A stretch of 64,000 nucleotides of DNA, taken from assembly GCF_001701025.1 (NCBI RefSeq), contig NZ_CP016793.1:1488001-1552000 (forward strand). Direction: 5' to 3'. Position 1 is the first letter of the stretch. Each line of letters begins with the position of its first letter. Both the position numbers and the translations under genes were made by a program. This DNA comes from Lentzea guizhouensis. GTDB taxonomy: Bacteria; Actinomycetota; Actinomycetes; Mycobacteriales; Pseudonocardiaceae. Below the pieces are notes generated by a model, which was not told the DNA's origin, did not search any database, and was given only the letters and a program-made list of their open reading frames with translations. Shown one piece after another: positions 45,620 to 53,338 of the stretch.

Positions 45620-46110
45620 TCACCCGAGCTGCTCCGAGTAATCCGTGACGCCCGTCGTTAGGGCGTCCAGGGCTCGAGCCAGGCGCTGCGCCATGTCGGG
45701 CCGCAGCATGGTCTTGGCCTCGGCGAGTTCGACGAAGGCGAACTCTGCGATCTCCGGATCGGAGATCCGGATGGTCGTTACCTGCGCGGGTGACAACGTC
45801 CCGCCGTCGAAGATGAACACCAACTGGTCGTCCCACGGTCCGTGAGGTCCGACCCAGTCCAGCACCAGGATGCGGCCGGCGGTGGCGATGAGGCCGAGTT
45901 CCTCAGCGAGCTCGCGGGCGCCTGCCGCTCGCGCGGTTCGTTGCACTCCGCCATACCGCCGGGGAGATCCCAGTTGTCCTTGTAGGTGGGGTTCACCAGC
46001 AGAACGCGCCCGGCTTCGTCTTGGATCAGCAGGTCGGCGGCTACGCGCTTGCGCGCCTGCTTGGCGTTGCCCTCCGCGAGGTAGGCGAAGCGCGCCTTGC
46101 CATCGGTCAT
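45620..46110 (-). pseudogene. Nudix hydrolase, frameshifted inside the Nudix box
   Basis: From 46110 the frame reads RVAADLLIQDEAGRVLLVNP and DLPGGMAECNEP, then the Nudix box continues in another frame as AAGARELAEELGL. The consensus GX5EX7REUXEEXGU is complete if one base is restored in the GCGCG run near 45937. The C-terminal half (WVGPHGPWDDQLVFIFDGG) follows to 45620. Either a recent break or a sequencing error. Converges on the prepilin peptidase. Confidence 0.75.
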
Positions 46111-46718
46111 CCCGGCCACGACGACACCCTCACTGTTGTTTGTGCAGGTCAAGGCGGCTCGCGCCACGGAACCCCAGAACCGCAATCGCGATCTTGACTT
46201 GTCGGAGTGAGTTGGCTTCCGGGGTGCCTGTCGATCGGTTCGACACTGGGTGCGGCTATCACAAGTCGCCCTGTCGTGTCTCGCTTTTCTGCGGCCAGTA
46301 CCCAGAGTATTACGCGGTTTCACCCGTTTGGCACAAAGGTACCCGAATGGGAAATCCGCAGGTCACGTGCCCTGCCGCCCAGTTGACGCCCCATCGCCGC
46401 TGCGTCCCCGCTCTGGTTCGCGCCGCGCGGCGGACGTTTAGCTGCGTTGGCGGGTGAACGGCGGTTCTACCAGCACCGTTACCCGCCCTCCGGTTCGACC
46501 GGTGAACAACTAAACGCTCGACGCTATGGGAGTAGCAGAAGTTCGGGACAAAAGTAAATCGGGACTCGCTGAGTTACGGAGTAGATGATGACACTCTCCC
46601 AGCGATTCGCGGAACCTGCGGTTTCGCGATGCCCACAAACAAAGCTCGCTGTGCCGCGTTTTCTCGTGCAGCCGGTGTGGGTACGGAGTTGGACCACCGC
46701 ACGAGGCGGTGACGCACG
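46111..46718. promoter_or_regulatory. 608-bp non-coding region with nested palindromes
   Basis: No convincing gene. Position 46435-46516 holds an outer pair CGTTTAG/CTAAACG, an inner near-perfect hairpin (46449-46461 with 46476-46487) and a perfect CCGGT-TCG-ACCGG at 46490-46502. The region is the boundary between the left part of the element and the 47-56 kb operon and could host an origin, an attachment-like site or a regulatory RNA. Confidence 0.45.
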
Positions 46719-47090
46719 ATGAACGACCGCGGACCTTGGGCGGTGACGTGCCGGGATATCGCCGGCCGCCCTCGGAGCTTGACGGTGCTCGTGCGTGGCT
46801 CGGACGTCGTAGTGATGGCACCCCCAGGTGAGGTGGCCAGGCTCGACGCCGCTGAGACCGAGCAGTTTCGCTCCGTTATCGCCACGGCCGTTGAGGTGGC
46901 CGCCACCCCTGCCCCCGGTGGGACTGGCCTCTCCGAGGAGATCGGCACAGTGAGCACGGTGAAGCAGTACGGCGACGGTGGTCCCCCGACCGTCGCGGGG
47001 CGCCCTGCTTCGCCGTCCTGTCGCGGCGGAATCACGACCCCGATACCTGGTTCCGCCGCGATCCCCGCCCTGCGAGGTGGGGCCGCGTGA
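46719..47090 (+). CDS. Small hypothetical protein
   Basis: 123 residues. The first 60 (WAVTCRDIAGRPRSLTVLVRGSDVVVMAPPGEVARLDAA) look like a small beta fold; the rest is Gly/Pro-rich. Ribosome site GAGGCGG precedes the ATG. Overlaps the following gene. Family not recognised; it may belong to the operon leading to queC, but 470 bp separate them. Confidence 0.5.
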   Translation: MNDRGPWAVTCRDIAGRPRSLTVLVRGSDVVVMAPPGEVARLDAAETEQFRSVIATAVEVAATPAPGGTGLSEEIGTVSTVKQYGDGGPPTVAGRPASPSCRGGITTPIPGSAAIPALRGGAA

Positions 47091-47332
47091 TGTCGTTGGC
47101 TCCCGTCATCACGGCGATCGCCGCCGTGGTGTTCGTCAGTTGCCTGCTGTTGCGGGCTTTCCGGCAACGACGCTCCGAAGCCACCTCCGGCAGACACAGC
47201 TTGGCCGTGTCGCCCTACGTCGGCAGGCATTGGCGTCAGCCGAAGCAGCCGCCGTCACCGGTGTTGTCGCACGCGCTGAAGACGGTCGGCACGCACGGCT
47301 TGGGCTTCATCAGGGAAAGCGAAGCCGCATGA
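47087..47332 (+). CDS. Small single-TM protein
   Basis: 81 residues: one N-terminal helix (APVITAIAAVVFVSCLLLRAF) and a basic cytoplasmic tail. GTG/ATG start (47087/47090) overlaps the previous stop. Not recognised. Confidence 0.45.
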   Translation: MMSLAPVITAIAAVVFVSCLLLRAFRQRRSEATSGRHSLAVSPYVGRHWRQPKQPPSPVLSHALKTVGTHGLGFIRESEAA

Positions 47333-47406
47333 GCCGTCTCGACAACCGACCAACGACCGCGCGCTCCGCATCAGCTCGGGCGGTCCGGGGTCGGAGCGAT
47401 GCCTGA
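47329..47406 (+). CDS. 25-residue coupled basic peptide
   Basis: MSRLDNRPTTARS and so on; the ATG overlaps the stop of the membrane-protein gene (ATGA). Arg-rich. It may be a real small protein or a chance frame. The next 150 bp before the queC operon hold no gene. Confidence 0.25.
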   Translation: MSRLDNRPTTARSASARAVRGRSDA

Positions 47407-47556
47407 CGTCCCCTGATTCGCGAACTCGCGCCGACCGTTGATCAGCGCGATCCGCGCGGCCATGAGTGCCGCGTCCTCGATCACGGCGGAGCCGGGGTTT
47501 TCCCTTGAGGCGCCTCGGCTCCGCCGCACCAACCCCTGCACGACGGGAGCCTTTCC

Positions 47557-48039
47557 ATGACCACAGCAACCGCGACCGACACCAGGCAACATGACCACAT
47601 CGCGCCGAGCGTGCTCCGGCGGTACTACACGAACTTGCTGAGCTGGCCGACGACGATCGACGCGGAAACGGGCGAAGTCCGGCTGCGCCTGGGCGAGACG
47701 GTCGACGCGCTGGTGATGCGGGGCGGGCTCGGCGGCGAGGTCAACCACGAACTCGTCCGGGCGATGATGCGCGCGCCGATCATCGTCGTGCCGGGCAAGA
47801 AGACGGTCGACTGGATCTTCCTGACCCGACCGCGCACGCCCATGCGCCAGTCGACCGTCGACGACCTCATGACCGCCCAGGTCGGGTGGTACAAGCCGGG
47901 CGACACGGTCGCGCTGCCCGCGTTCGGCGAGACCGAGGAGGGTCTGCGCTGGTTGCAGCGCCCCGAGCCGGGCGAGGAACTCCCGAGTTGGGGAGCCGTT
48001 GTCGGCGCGGTTCGGCGCACCTTCACGCGAGCGTGGTGA
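47557..48039 (+). CDS. Conserved hypothetical protein opening the queC operon
   Basis: 160 residues, soluble, mixed alpha/beta: IAPSVLRRYYTNLLSWPTTI, then IIVVPGKKTVDWIFLTRPRTPM and WYKPGDTVALPAFG. No known fold could be named by eye. Six bases before the queC ATG, on the same strand, so it is very likely co-transcribed. GGGAG precedes its ATG. It may be an accessory factor of the pathway. Confidence 0.6.
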   Translation: MTTATATDTRQHDHIAPSVLRRYYTNLLSWPTTIDAETGEVRLRLGETVDALVMRGGLGGEVNHELVRAMMRAPIIVVPGKKTVDWIFLTRPRTPMRQSTVDDLMTAQVGWYKPGDTVALPAFGETEEGLRWLQRPEPGEELPSWGAVVGAVRRTFTRAW

Positions 48040-48045
48040 CCGGCC

Positions 48046-48750
48046 ATGACGATCGACCACCCCGAGCACCGCCACCCCGAGCACGCGGTCGTCATCGCGT
48101 CCGGTGGCCTGGACTCCACCGTGCTGGCCTACTGGCTGGCCGCACGCCACAGTCGCCTGACGCTGGTCTCGTTCGACTACGGGCAGCGCCACCGCGTGGA
48201 GCTCGACCACGCCGCCGAGATAGCACGGCTGCTCCTGAGCCCGCACCGGATCATCGACCTGACCAGCCTGGGCGCGCTGTTGACCGGTTCGGCGTTGACC
48301 GACACCTCGGTGGCGGTGCCCGACGGGCACTACACCGACGAGTCGATGGCGGCCACGGTGGTGCCCAACCGCAACGCGATCATGCTCGACATCGCCGTGG
48401 CGGTGGCCATCGCGGTGCGCGCGGACGCGGTCGCCTTCGGCGCGCACGCCGGGGACCACACTATCTACCCCGATTGCCGACCTCCGTTCGTGGAGCGGTT
48501 CGCCCGCAGCGTGCAGGCGGCCAACGACGGCCTGCTGGTGCCGGGGTTCCAGGTGCTCGCTCCGTTCCTGACGCTGACCAAGGCCGACATCGTGCGCGTC
48601 GGCGAGGCGCTGGCGGTGCCGTTCGCCCGCACGTGGTCCTGCTACCGGGGCGAAGGAGTGCACTGCGGCACCTGCGGAACGTGCACCGAACGCCAAGAAG
48701 CCTTCCTCGACAACGGCATTCCCGACCCCACCGTCTACCGGGCTGCGTAG
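48046..48750 (+). CDS. queC: QueC-family 7-cyano-7-deazaguanine synthase
   Basis: QueC converts 7-carboxy-7-deazaguanine, ATP and ammonia to preQ0. The 234-residue protein has the PP-loop SGGLDS (residues 19-24), a conserved VVPNRNAIM segment and a zinc site of Cys199, Cys207, Cys210 and Cys213 in SCYRGEGVHCGTCGTC. It appears fully competent. No QueD, QueE or FolE is in the window, so substrate would have to come from the host, or the enzyme has a different substrate, as QueC-like proteins in bacterial defence do. Translation overlaps closely with its neighbours. Confidence 0.9.
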   Translation: MTIDHPEHRHPEHAVVIASGGLDSTVLAYWLAARHSRLTLVSFDYGQRHRVELDHAAEIARLLLSPHRIIDLTSLGALLTGSALTDTSVAVPDGHYTDESMAATVVPNRNAIMLDIAVAVAIAVRADAVAFGAHAGDHTIYPDCRPPFVERFARSVQAANDGLLVPGFQVLAPFLTLTKADIVRVGEALAVPFARTWSCYRGEGVHCGTCGTCTERQEAFLDNGIPDPTVYRAA

Positions 48751-48756
48751 AGGGGC

Positions 48757-49731
48757 GTGAGGATCGTGGACGCGAAGCCGACAAATCCCGGGCCTGAGCG
48801 GGGCCGTCTTTCCCTCGTTCACAGCTCGCGCGTGTTGGGTTGCGAGCCGGTTCTCGGTGATCAAGGGAGCGTGCCTGCCGCTCAAGCGGGGCCGACCCTA
48901 GCGCACACGCGTGCCATGCCACCAACCCCCGTCCTGCGGGCGCACTCGCTGATGTCGTTGCTGGACGAGAAGCACCTGCGGACCGCGTTGCGGCAGTGCG
49001 GACGACGCACCTCGTCCCCTGGCATGGACCGGATGACGCTCGGGGAGTTGCGGCGACGTGCCTCCGTACTGCTGCCCCGGCTGGCCGAGCAGTTGGCCGA
49101 GGGCACCTGGCAACCGGGCCCGGTGCGGGAGGTGCCGTTCCCGACCTACACCGGCAAGCCGATGACGGTGTGCGTGCCCACGATGATCGACCGGCTGGTG
49201 CACCGCGCGCTGCGCAACGCGATCGAGCCGATCCTGGAGAGGCAGGTGCTGGCCGACTGGGTGTCCGGCTACCGGCCTCGCCGCAACCGCATCACCGCGC
49301 TGCGCCACGCCGCAGCTCACGTCGCGGCCGGCTTGCGCGCGGTCGCCGACGTCGACGTGGCCTCGGTGTCCGAGGACGCCACGGTCGAGCAGGTCGTCGA
49401 CTGGTGCGCCCAGCACGTCCACGACGGCACCTTCCTCGACCGGGTGCGCACCGCTCTCGCTGCGATGCCGTACCCGATCGCGCCGGGTTCCGGACTCGCG
49501 CCACTGCTGATCAACCTGCGCCTGTCCCGTCCCGACGCCCTGCTGAGCGGGTTGCGGGTGGTGCGGTTCGCCGACAACTACGCCGCCTTCGCCGCCGACG
49601 AGACCGAGGCGCACGCCGCCTTCACCGTCATCGCCGAGGCCCTCGCCCGGTTCAACTTGCGTCCCAACGAATCCAAGAGCCGCGTGCGGGCACGCGCCAA
49701 CGTCGAAGACCTGTTCCTGATCGGGGGCTGA
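48757..49731 (+). CDS. Group-II-like reverse transcriptase-fold protein with altered active site
   Basis: The body from about residue 65 follows the RT fold: LRTALRQCGRRTSSPGMDRM, VREVPFPTYTGKPMTVCVPT, TMIDRLVHRALRNAIEPILE, SGYRPRRN, a motif A Asp at residue 200 (ADVDVAS), PGSGLAPLLINLRL and the motif C triad VRFADNYAAF at 269-278. The usual YADD is FADN, so one of the two catalytic Asp residues (274) is Asn. Motif A also lacks the expected aromatic residues. No maturase or endonuclease domain follows. Start uncertain: GTG at 48757 fits the operon spacing, but ATG 48916 or 48952 is possible. Confidence 0.75.
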   Translation: MRIVDAKPTNPGPERGRLSLVHSSRVLGCEPVLGDQGSVPAAQAGPTLAHTRAMPPTPVLRAHSLMSLLDEKHLRTALRQCGRRTSSPGMDRMTLGELRRRASVLLPRLAEQLAEGTWQPGPVREVPFPTYTGKPMTVCVPTMIDRLVHRALRNAIEPILERQVLADWVSGYRPRRNRITALRHAAAHVAAGLRAVADVDVASVSEDATVEQVVDWCAQHVHDGTFLDRVRTALAAMPYPIAPGSGLAPLLINLRLSRPDALLSGLRVVRFADNYAAFAADETEAHAAFTVIAEALARFNLRPNESKSRVRARANVEDLFLIGG

Positions 49732-49737
49732 CCACCA

Positions 49738-50294
49738 TGAACATCGAGTGGGTCGAGGTACCTGGAGGGACCTGCCGGTTCGGCGACGACGCCCGGCCGG
49801 TCGCGGTCGGCACGCTGCTGTGGACGCGCACCCCGATCACCTACGCCCAGCTGCGCGGTGAGCGCGGTAGTGAACGCGGGCTGCACCCGGTCACCGGGAT
49901 GACCCATGCCGAGGCCGCCGAGATCGCCCGCGCCCTGGACGGGCGGCTGCCGACCTCGGCGGAGTGGGAGTGGATGGCGGGCGGTCCCGCCCGGCGACGC
50001 TGGCCCTGGGGCGACCAGGACTGGACGCCCGAGTTGGCGAACCTGCGCGACTGCGGCCTCGGCACTACCTGCCCGGTCGACGCCCACCCGGACGGGGCGA
50101 CCCCGGAGGGTCTGCTGGACGTGGCGGGCAACACCTGGGAGTGGACCGCCCGCGCCACGATGGGCGGCGGCGTCACGCTGCGCGGCGGCTCCTACGCCTC
50201 GACCGTCCTGTACGCGCGCACCACCTTCCTCAACGCCGCGCCCGCCGAGCTGACCTCGCCGGGCATCGGGATGCGGGTGGTGCGCCAGCCATGA
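49738..50294 (+). CDS. FGE-sulfatase/C-type-lectin-fold protein without catalytic cysteines
   Basis: 185 residues. It matches the formylglycine-generating-enzyme fold: MNIEWVEVPGGTCRFGDD at the start, RLPTSAEWEWMAGGP, WPWGDQ, GLLDVAGNTWEWT, LRGGSYAS and a final GIGMRVVRQP. The copper-binding cysteine region (usually GFRCA) ends GMRVV with no Cys, so oxidase activity is unlikely. The same fold serves as a ligand-binding module elsewhere, for example in nonheme-iron and DGR-target proteins. Small size argues for a single domain. Six bases after the RT-like stop. Confidence 0.8.
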
Positions 50295-50752
50295 CGCCCA
50301 CCAGCAGGCTCGAGCCCGAGCAGGGACTGATCATCGTCTCCTGCAGCCGGGAGAAGCTGATCACCACGACCCCGGTCCCGGCCCTGGAGCTGTACCAGGG
50401 CGCGCTCACGCCCCGCCTGCGCGACCACCTCTCACCCGAGCATCGGGCACGGCTGCGCATCCTGTCCGGCGCACACGGCCTGCTGCACCCCGACGACCTC
50501 GTGGGCACCTATGACCGCAAGCTCCGTTCCCGCGGCGAAGCACAAGCGCTCCAGCCTCGCGTAGCCGAACGCCTGACCACCGACCTGCGGGCCGAGGCGT
50601 TGCGGCACGTGCTAGTGGTGCTGGAGCCGCTGTACCTGGCCGCCGCCGAGTGCCTGTTCGACCACGCGCCGCCGCTGACCTTGACGTTGCTGCCCAACCC
50701 CCTCAACTGGACTGGGACGAGCACCGTGTTGTCCGGGTGGGGCTGGCTGTGA
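50291..50752 (+). CDS. DUF6884-like protein
   Basis: 153 residues. The pattern GLIIVSCSREKL, ALELYQGALTPRLRDHL, LRILSGAHGLLHPDD and GTYDRKL fits the DUF6884 group. The VSCSxxK block resembles the PCSxxK block of the archaeosine synthase core in layout, which would fit a preQ0-related role, but that link is only suggestive. ATGA overlap with the FGE-like gene. Confidence 0.6.
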   Translation: MTPTSRLEPEQGLIIVSCSREKLITTTPVPALELYQGALTPRLRDHLSPEHRARLRILSGAHGLLHPDDLVGTYDRKLRSRGEAQALQPRVAERLTTDLRAEALRHVLVVLEPLYLAAAECLFDHAPPLTLTLLPNPLNWTGTSTVLSGWGWL

Positions 50753-51813
50753 CCACGTCCGAGTTCGCCCCCGGCCCACTGCCGCTGCGGGAGGAGTTGC
50801 TGCGACACGGCAACAACCACAGCTCCAGCACCCATGCCTGGGAGGCTCTCGCCGACGGGATCGGCTGGCACCAGCCCACCCCGCCGGACTGCTGGCTGGC
50901 ATCCGCACGCACCGTCTCGGTGGTCATCCCCGCCCACCAGGTCGGCTACTGCCTGCCCACCGTGCTCGACGCTCTGGACGCCCAACACCACCAGTACGAG
51001 TTCGAGGTCATCGTCGTCGACGACGCCAGCACCGACGACACCGCCCACGTCGCCGCCCAGCACCGGGTGGTCGACCGGCTGGTGCGGCTGCCGCAGCGGA
51101 TGGGCGCGGCCACCGCCCGCAACGTCGGCACCGCCCTCGCCAAAGGGCAGACCGTGCTCTACCTCGACGGCGACATGGTGATCCCGCCGCAGGTGATCAC
51201 CGACGTCGCCGCCCGCGCTACCGACACCAGCGTGCTGGTCGGCTTCCGCCACAACCTGCGCTACGAGGTGCACTCACAGGACCCGGCCATCCTGGGCCGT
51301 ATCCCGAACCTCGCCGCCGACCACCGGGTCGTGTGGCGGCCACCGCCGAACACCACGCTGCCCTACAGCGGGATCACGCTGCCCCAAGCACTGGACGGCC
51401 GCCCGCTCGATGACACCCACGACTTCGTCGACCTCGGGTACGGGCAGTCCTACTTCGACTGGGACCTGCCCCGCATGGTCGTCACCGCCCTGGTCGCCGT
51501 CCCGCGCGCCGCTGTGCTGGACGTCGGCGGCCTCGACCAGGAGTTCGGCCGCCTCGGGTGGGGCATGGAGGACACCTACCTCGGAGCGTGCCTGATCGCC
51601 GCCGGGCTTCTGGTCATCCCGCTGCGCCAGGTCGTCGGTTTCCACCTCGACCCACCCGACGCCGCCGAGCAGTGGCAGCACAAGCTCGCCGGCTGGCCAC
51701 GCACGCTGGCCCGCTACCGCGACCTGCTGGAGCTGTCCGCGCCGCGAGACCGCGCCCAAGCCTTCACCGCATCGATGTCCGAGCTGCTCACCCACTGCAA
51801 GGGACGCCCATGA
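50749..51813 (+). CDS. Family 2 (GT-A) glycosyltransferase
   Basis: 354 residues. GT-A fold: VSVVIPAHQVGYCLPTVLDAL, EVIVVDDASTDDT, ARNVGTALAKGQTVLYLDGDM with the DxD at residues 140-142. The acceptor half contains LDQEFGRLGWGMEDTYLGA. The last 40 residues are helical. A soluble enzyme with no membrane helix, so it may modify a small molecule or protein. GTG start overlaps the upstream stop (GTGA). Confidence 0.85.
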   Translation: MTTSEFAPGPLPLREELLRHGNNHSSSTHAWEALADGIGWHQPTPPDCWLASARTVSVVIPAHQVGYCLPTVLDALDAQHHQYEFEVIVVDDASTDDTAHVAAQHRVVDRLVRLPQRMGAATARNVGTALAKGQTVLYLDGDMVIPPQVITDVAARATDTSVLVGFRHNLRYEVHSQDPAILGRIPNLAADHRVVWRPPPNTTLPYSGITLPQALDGRPLDDTHDFVDLGYGQSYFDWDLPRMVVTALVAVPRAAVLDVGGLDQEFGRLGWGMEDTYLGACLIAAGLLVIPLRQVVGFHLDPPDAAEQWQHKLAGWPRTLARYRDLLELSAPRDRAQAFTASMSELLTHCKGRP

Positions 51814-52787
51814 CCAGGACCACCACGACCACCGGCCACGCCTCGACACGCCGGATGGTCGGCTGCGGTACGCGCGGCGGGATCGGTGTCGTCTACGACC
51901 CGCTCACCGGCCTGACCCACCGAACCGGCCAGCCCATCCTCACCGGACGCACCGCCCTGACCCACGAGGGCATCACCTCGCTACCGGAAGTCCACCCCGG
52001 TGAGCTGGGCGACGTGATGCCGGTCAGCGTGTGCTGGTCGCCCATCGTGCGCTGCAACTTGACCTGCCCGCACTGCCTGGACGACAAATCCGTCCCGGAA
52101 CTCGGCCGCGGCGAGCGTGGCGAGGTCGCGGCCACGATCGCCTCTTCCGGGGTGCTCGGCGTGGACGTCTCCGGCGGCGAACCGCTGCTCATCCGCGACC
52201 TGCCCACCCTGCTCGACGTGCTGGTCGACGGCGGCTGCGCGGTCAGCGTCACCACCAACGGCACCCACCTGCCCCGCCGCGCCGAAGCCCTCGCCCGCCG
52301 GGTCGACGCGATCCGGGTCAGCCTCGACGGCCCCGACCCCGAGCGGCACGACCAGTGGCGCGGTGAGGGCAGCTTCGCCAAGGCCGTCTCCGGCATCCGC
52401 GCCGCCCTCGCCTACGGCATCCCGACCCAGATCCAGACCGTGCTCATGCGCTCCACCGCCGACGGACTGCCCGCGCTGGCCGAGCTGGCCGACCGGCTCG
52501 GCGTCCACGGCGTCACCGTCCTGCAGTACCTGCCCTTCGGCGAAGGCGCCCCACTCGCCACCGCCGAACAAGTACCCGACGAGGACGCCCGCCACCTGGT
52601 CACCGCACTCGGCACGACCCCGGTCCCGGTGCGGCTGCGCACCCGCGCCGACGCCGCCGGGTTCACCGTCGTGCGCGCCGACGGGCAGGTCTGGCGCAAC
52701 ACCCCGGACACGACCGCGATCGACGCCCTGCGTCCGCTGACCGGGCCGGTCAGCCTGGCCGTGACCGGACGGGACGGTTCGGCATGA
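51810..52787 (+). CDS. Radical SAM enzyme
   Basis: 325 residues. The 4Fe-4S cluster motif CxxxCxxC is CNLTCPHC (Cys82, Cys86, Cys89). GGEPL follows in LGVDVSGGEPLLIRDLPTLLD, and SVTTNGTHLPR and IRVSLDGPDPERHDQWRG complete the TIM barrel. It resembles MoaA/PqqE-type enzymes; the C-terminal cysteines of a SPASM domain are not seen. The substrate is unknown. ATGA overlap with the GT2 gene. Confidence 0.9.
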   Translation: MTRTTTTTGHASTRRMVGCGTRGGIGVVYDPLTGLTHRTGQPILTGRTALTHEGITSLPEVHPGELGDVMPVSVCWSPIVRCNLTCPHCLDDKSVPELGRGERGEVAATIASSGVLGVDVSGGEPLLIRDLPTLLDVLVDGGCAVSVTTNGTHLPRRAEALARRVDAIRVSLDGPDPERHDQWRGEGSFAKAVSGIRAALAYGIPTQIQTVLMRSTADGLPALAELADRLGVHGVTVLQYLPFGEGAPLATAEQVPDEDARHLVTALGTTPVPVRLRTRADAAGFTVVRADGQVWRNTPDTTAIDALRPLTGPVSLAVTGRDGSA

Positions 52788-53332
52788 CCCACACCGCACA
52801 GCGCGTGTTCGAGCACCAGCGCATCTGGCGGGTCACCCCCGAGGCACTGAGCGACGCCTGCCTGCTGCTGTTCGCCGCCATCACCCGCGACCATCCGAAG
52901 GTCGACCACGTCATCGGCATCGCCAACGGCGGCGTCGCCCCCGCCCGCATCCTCGCCGGCCGACTCGGCGTGAAACCCAGGAGCGTCCAGGCTCGGCACA
53001 ACGCCGACGACGGCCTCTACCGCCAAGCCACCGGCAAGGTCACCGTCGACTTCGACGCCTTCCGCCGCAGCCTCGGCCGCCGCAAGCTCGACGGCACCAT
53101 CCTCGTGGTCGACGACATCTGCGGCAGTGGCGCCACCCTGCACAAACTCCGCAACGTCCTCACGCCGGTCCTCGCCCCGGACGCCAGGGTGATCACCGCG
53201 ACGCTGTGCCTGAACACCGGGGCGGAGACCTGCCCCGATTACTCGGTCTGGACCGTGTCGGACTGGGTCAGCTTCCCCTGGGAAAACGCCCCGACCAGCA
53301 GACCACCTACATTCCCATCCCGGAGCGGGTGA
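52784..53332 (+). CDS. Type I phosphoribosyltransferase
   Basis: 182 residues. The PRPP loop is LVVDDICGSGATL (Asp110, Asp111), after VIGIANGGVAPARILAGRLG. It most resembles hypoxanthine/xanthine-type or ComF-like transferases; the base is not predictable. ATGA overlap with the radical SAM gene. In context it could add a ribosyl group to a deazapurine or other base (inference). Confidence 0.85.
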   Translation: MTHTAQRVFEHQRIWRVTPEALSDACLLLFAAITRDHPKVDHVIGIANGGVAPARILAGRLGVKPRSVQARHNADDGLYRQATGKVTVDFDAFRRSLGRRKLDGTILVVDDICGSGATLHKLRNVLTPVLAPDARVITATLCLNTGAETCPDYSVWTVSDWVSFPWENAPTSRPPTFPSRSG

Positions 53333-53338
53333 CCAGCC

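Noticed and set aside
48046..48750. Type IV CBASS or Qat defence system
   Set aside because: Only QueC is shared; no cyclase, ATPase QatA, TatD-like QatD or tRNA transglycosylase is present.
48757..49731. Mobile group II intron
   Set aside because: No maturase or endonuclease domain and no intron RNA structure around it; the gene is locked in an operon.
50160..50291. DGR variable repeat at the end of the FGE-like gene
   Set aside because: Few adenine-rich codons at the surface positions and no matching template copy seen in the surrounding 3 kb.
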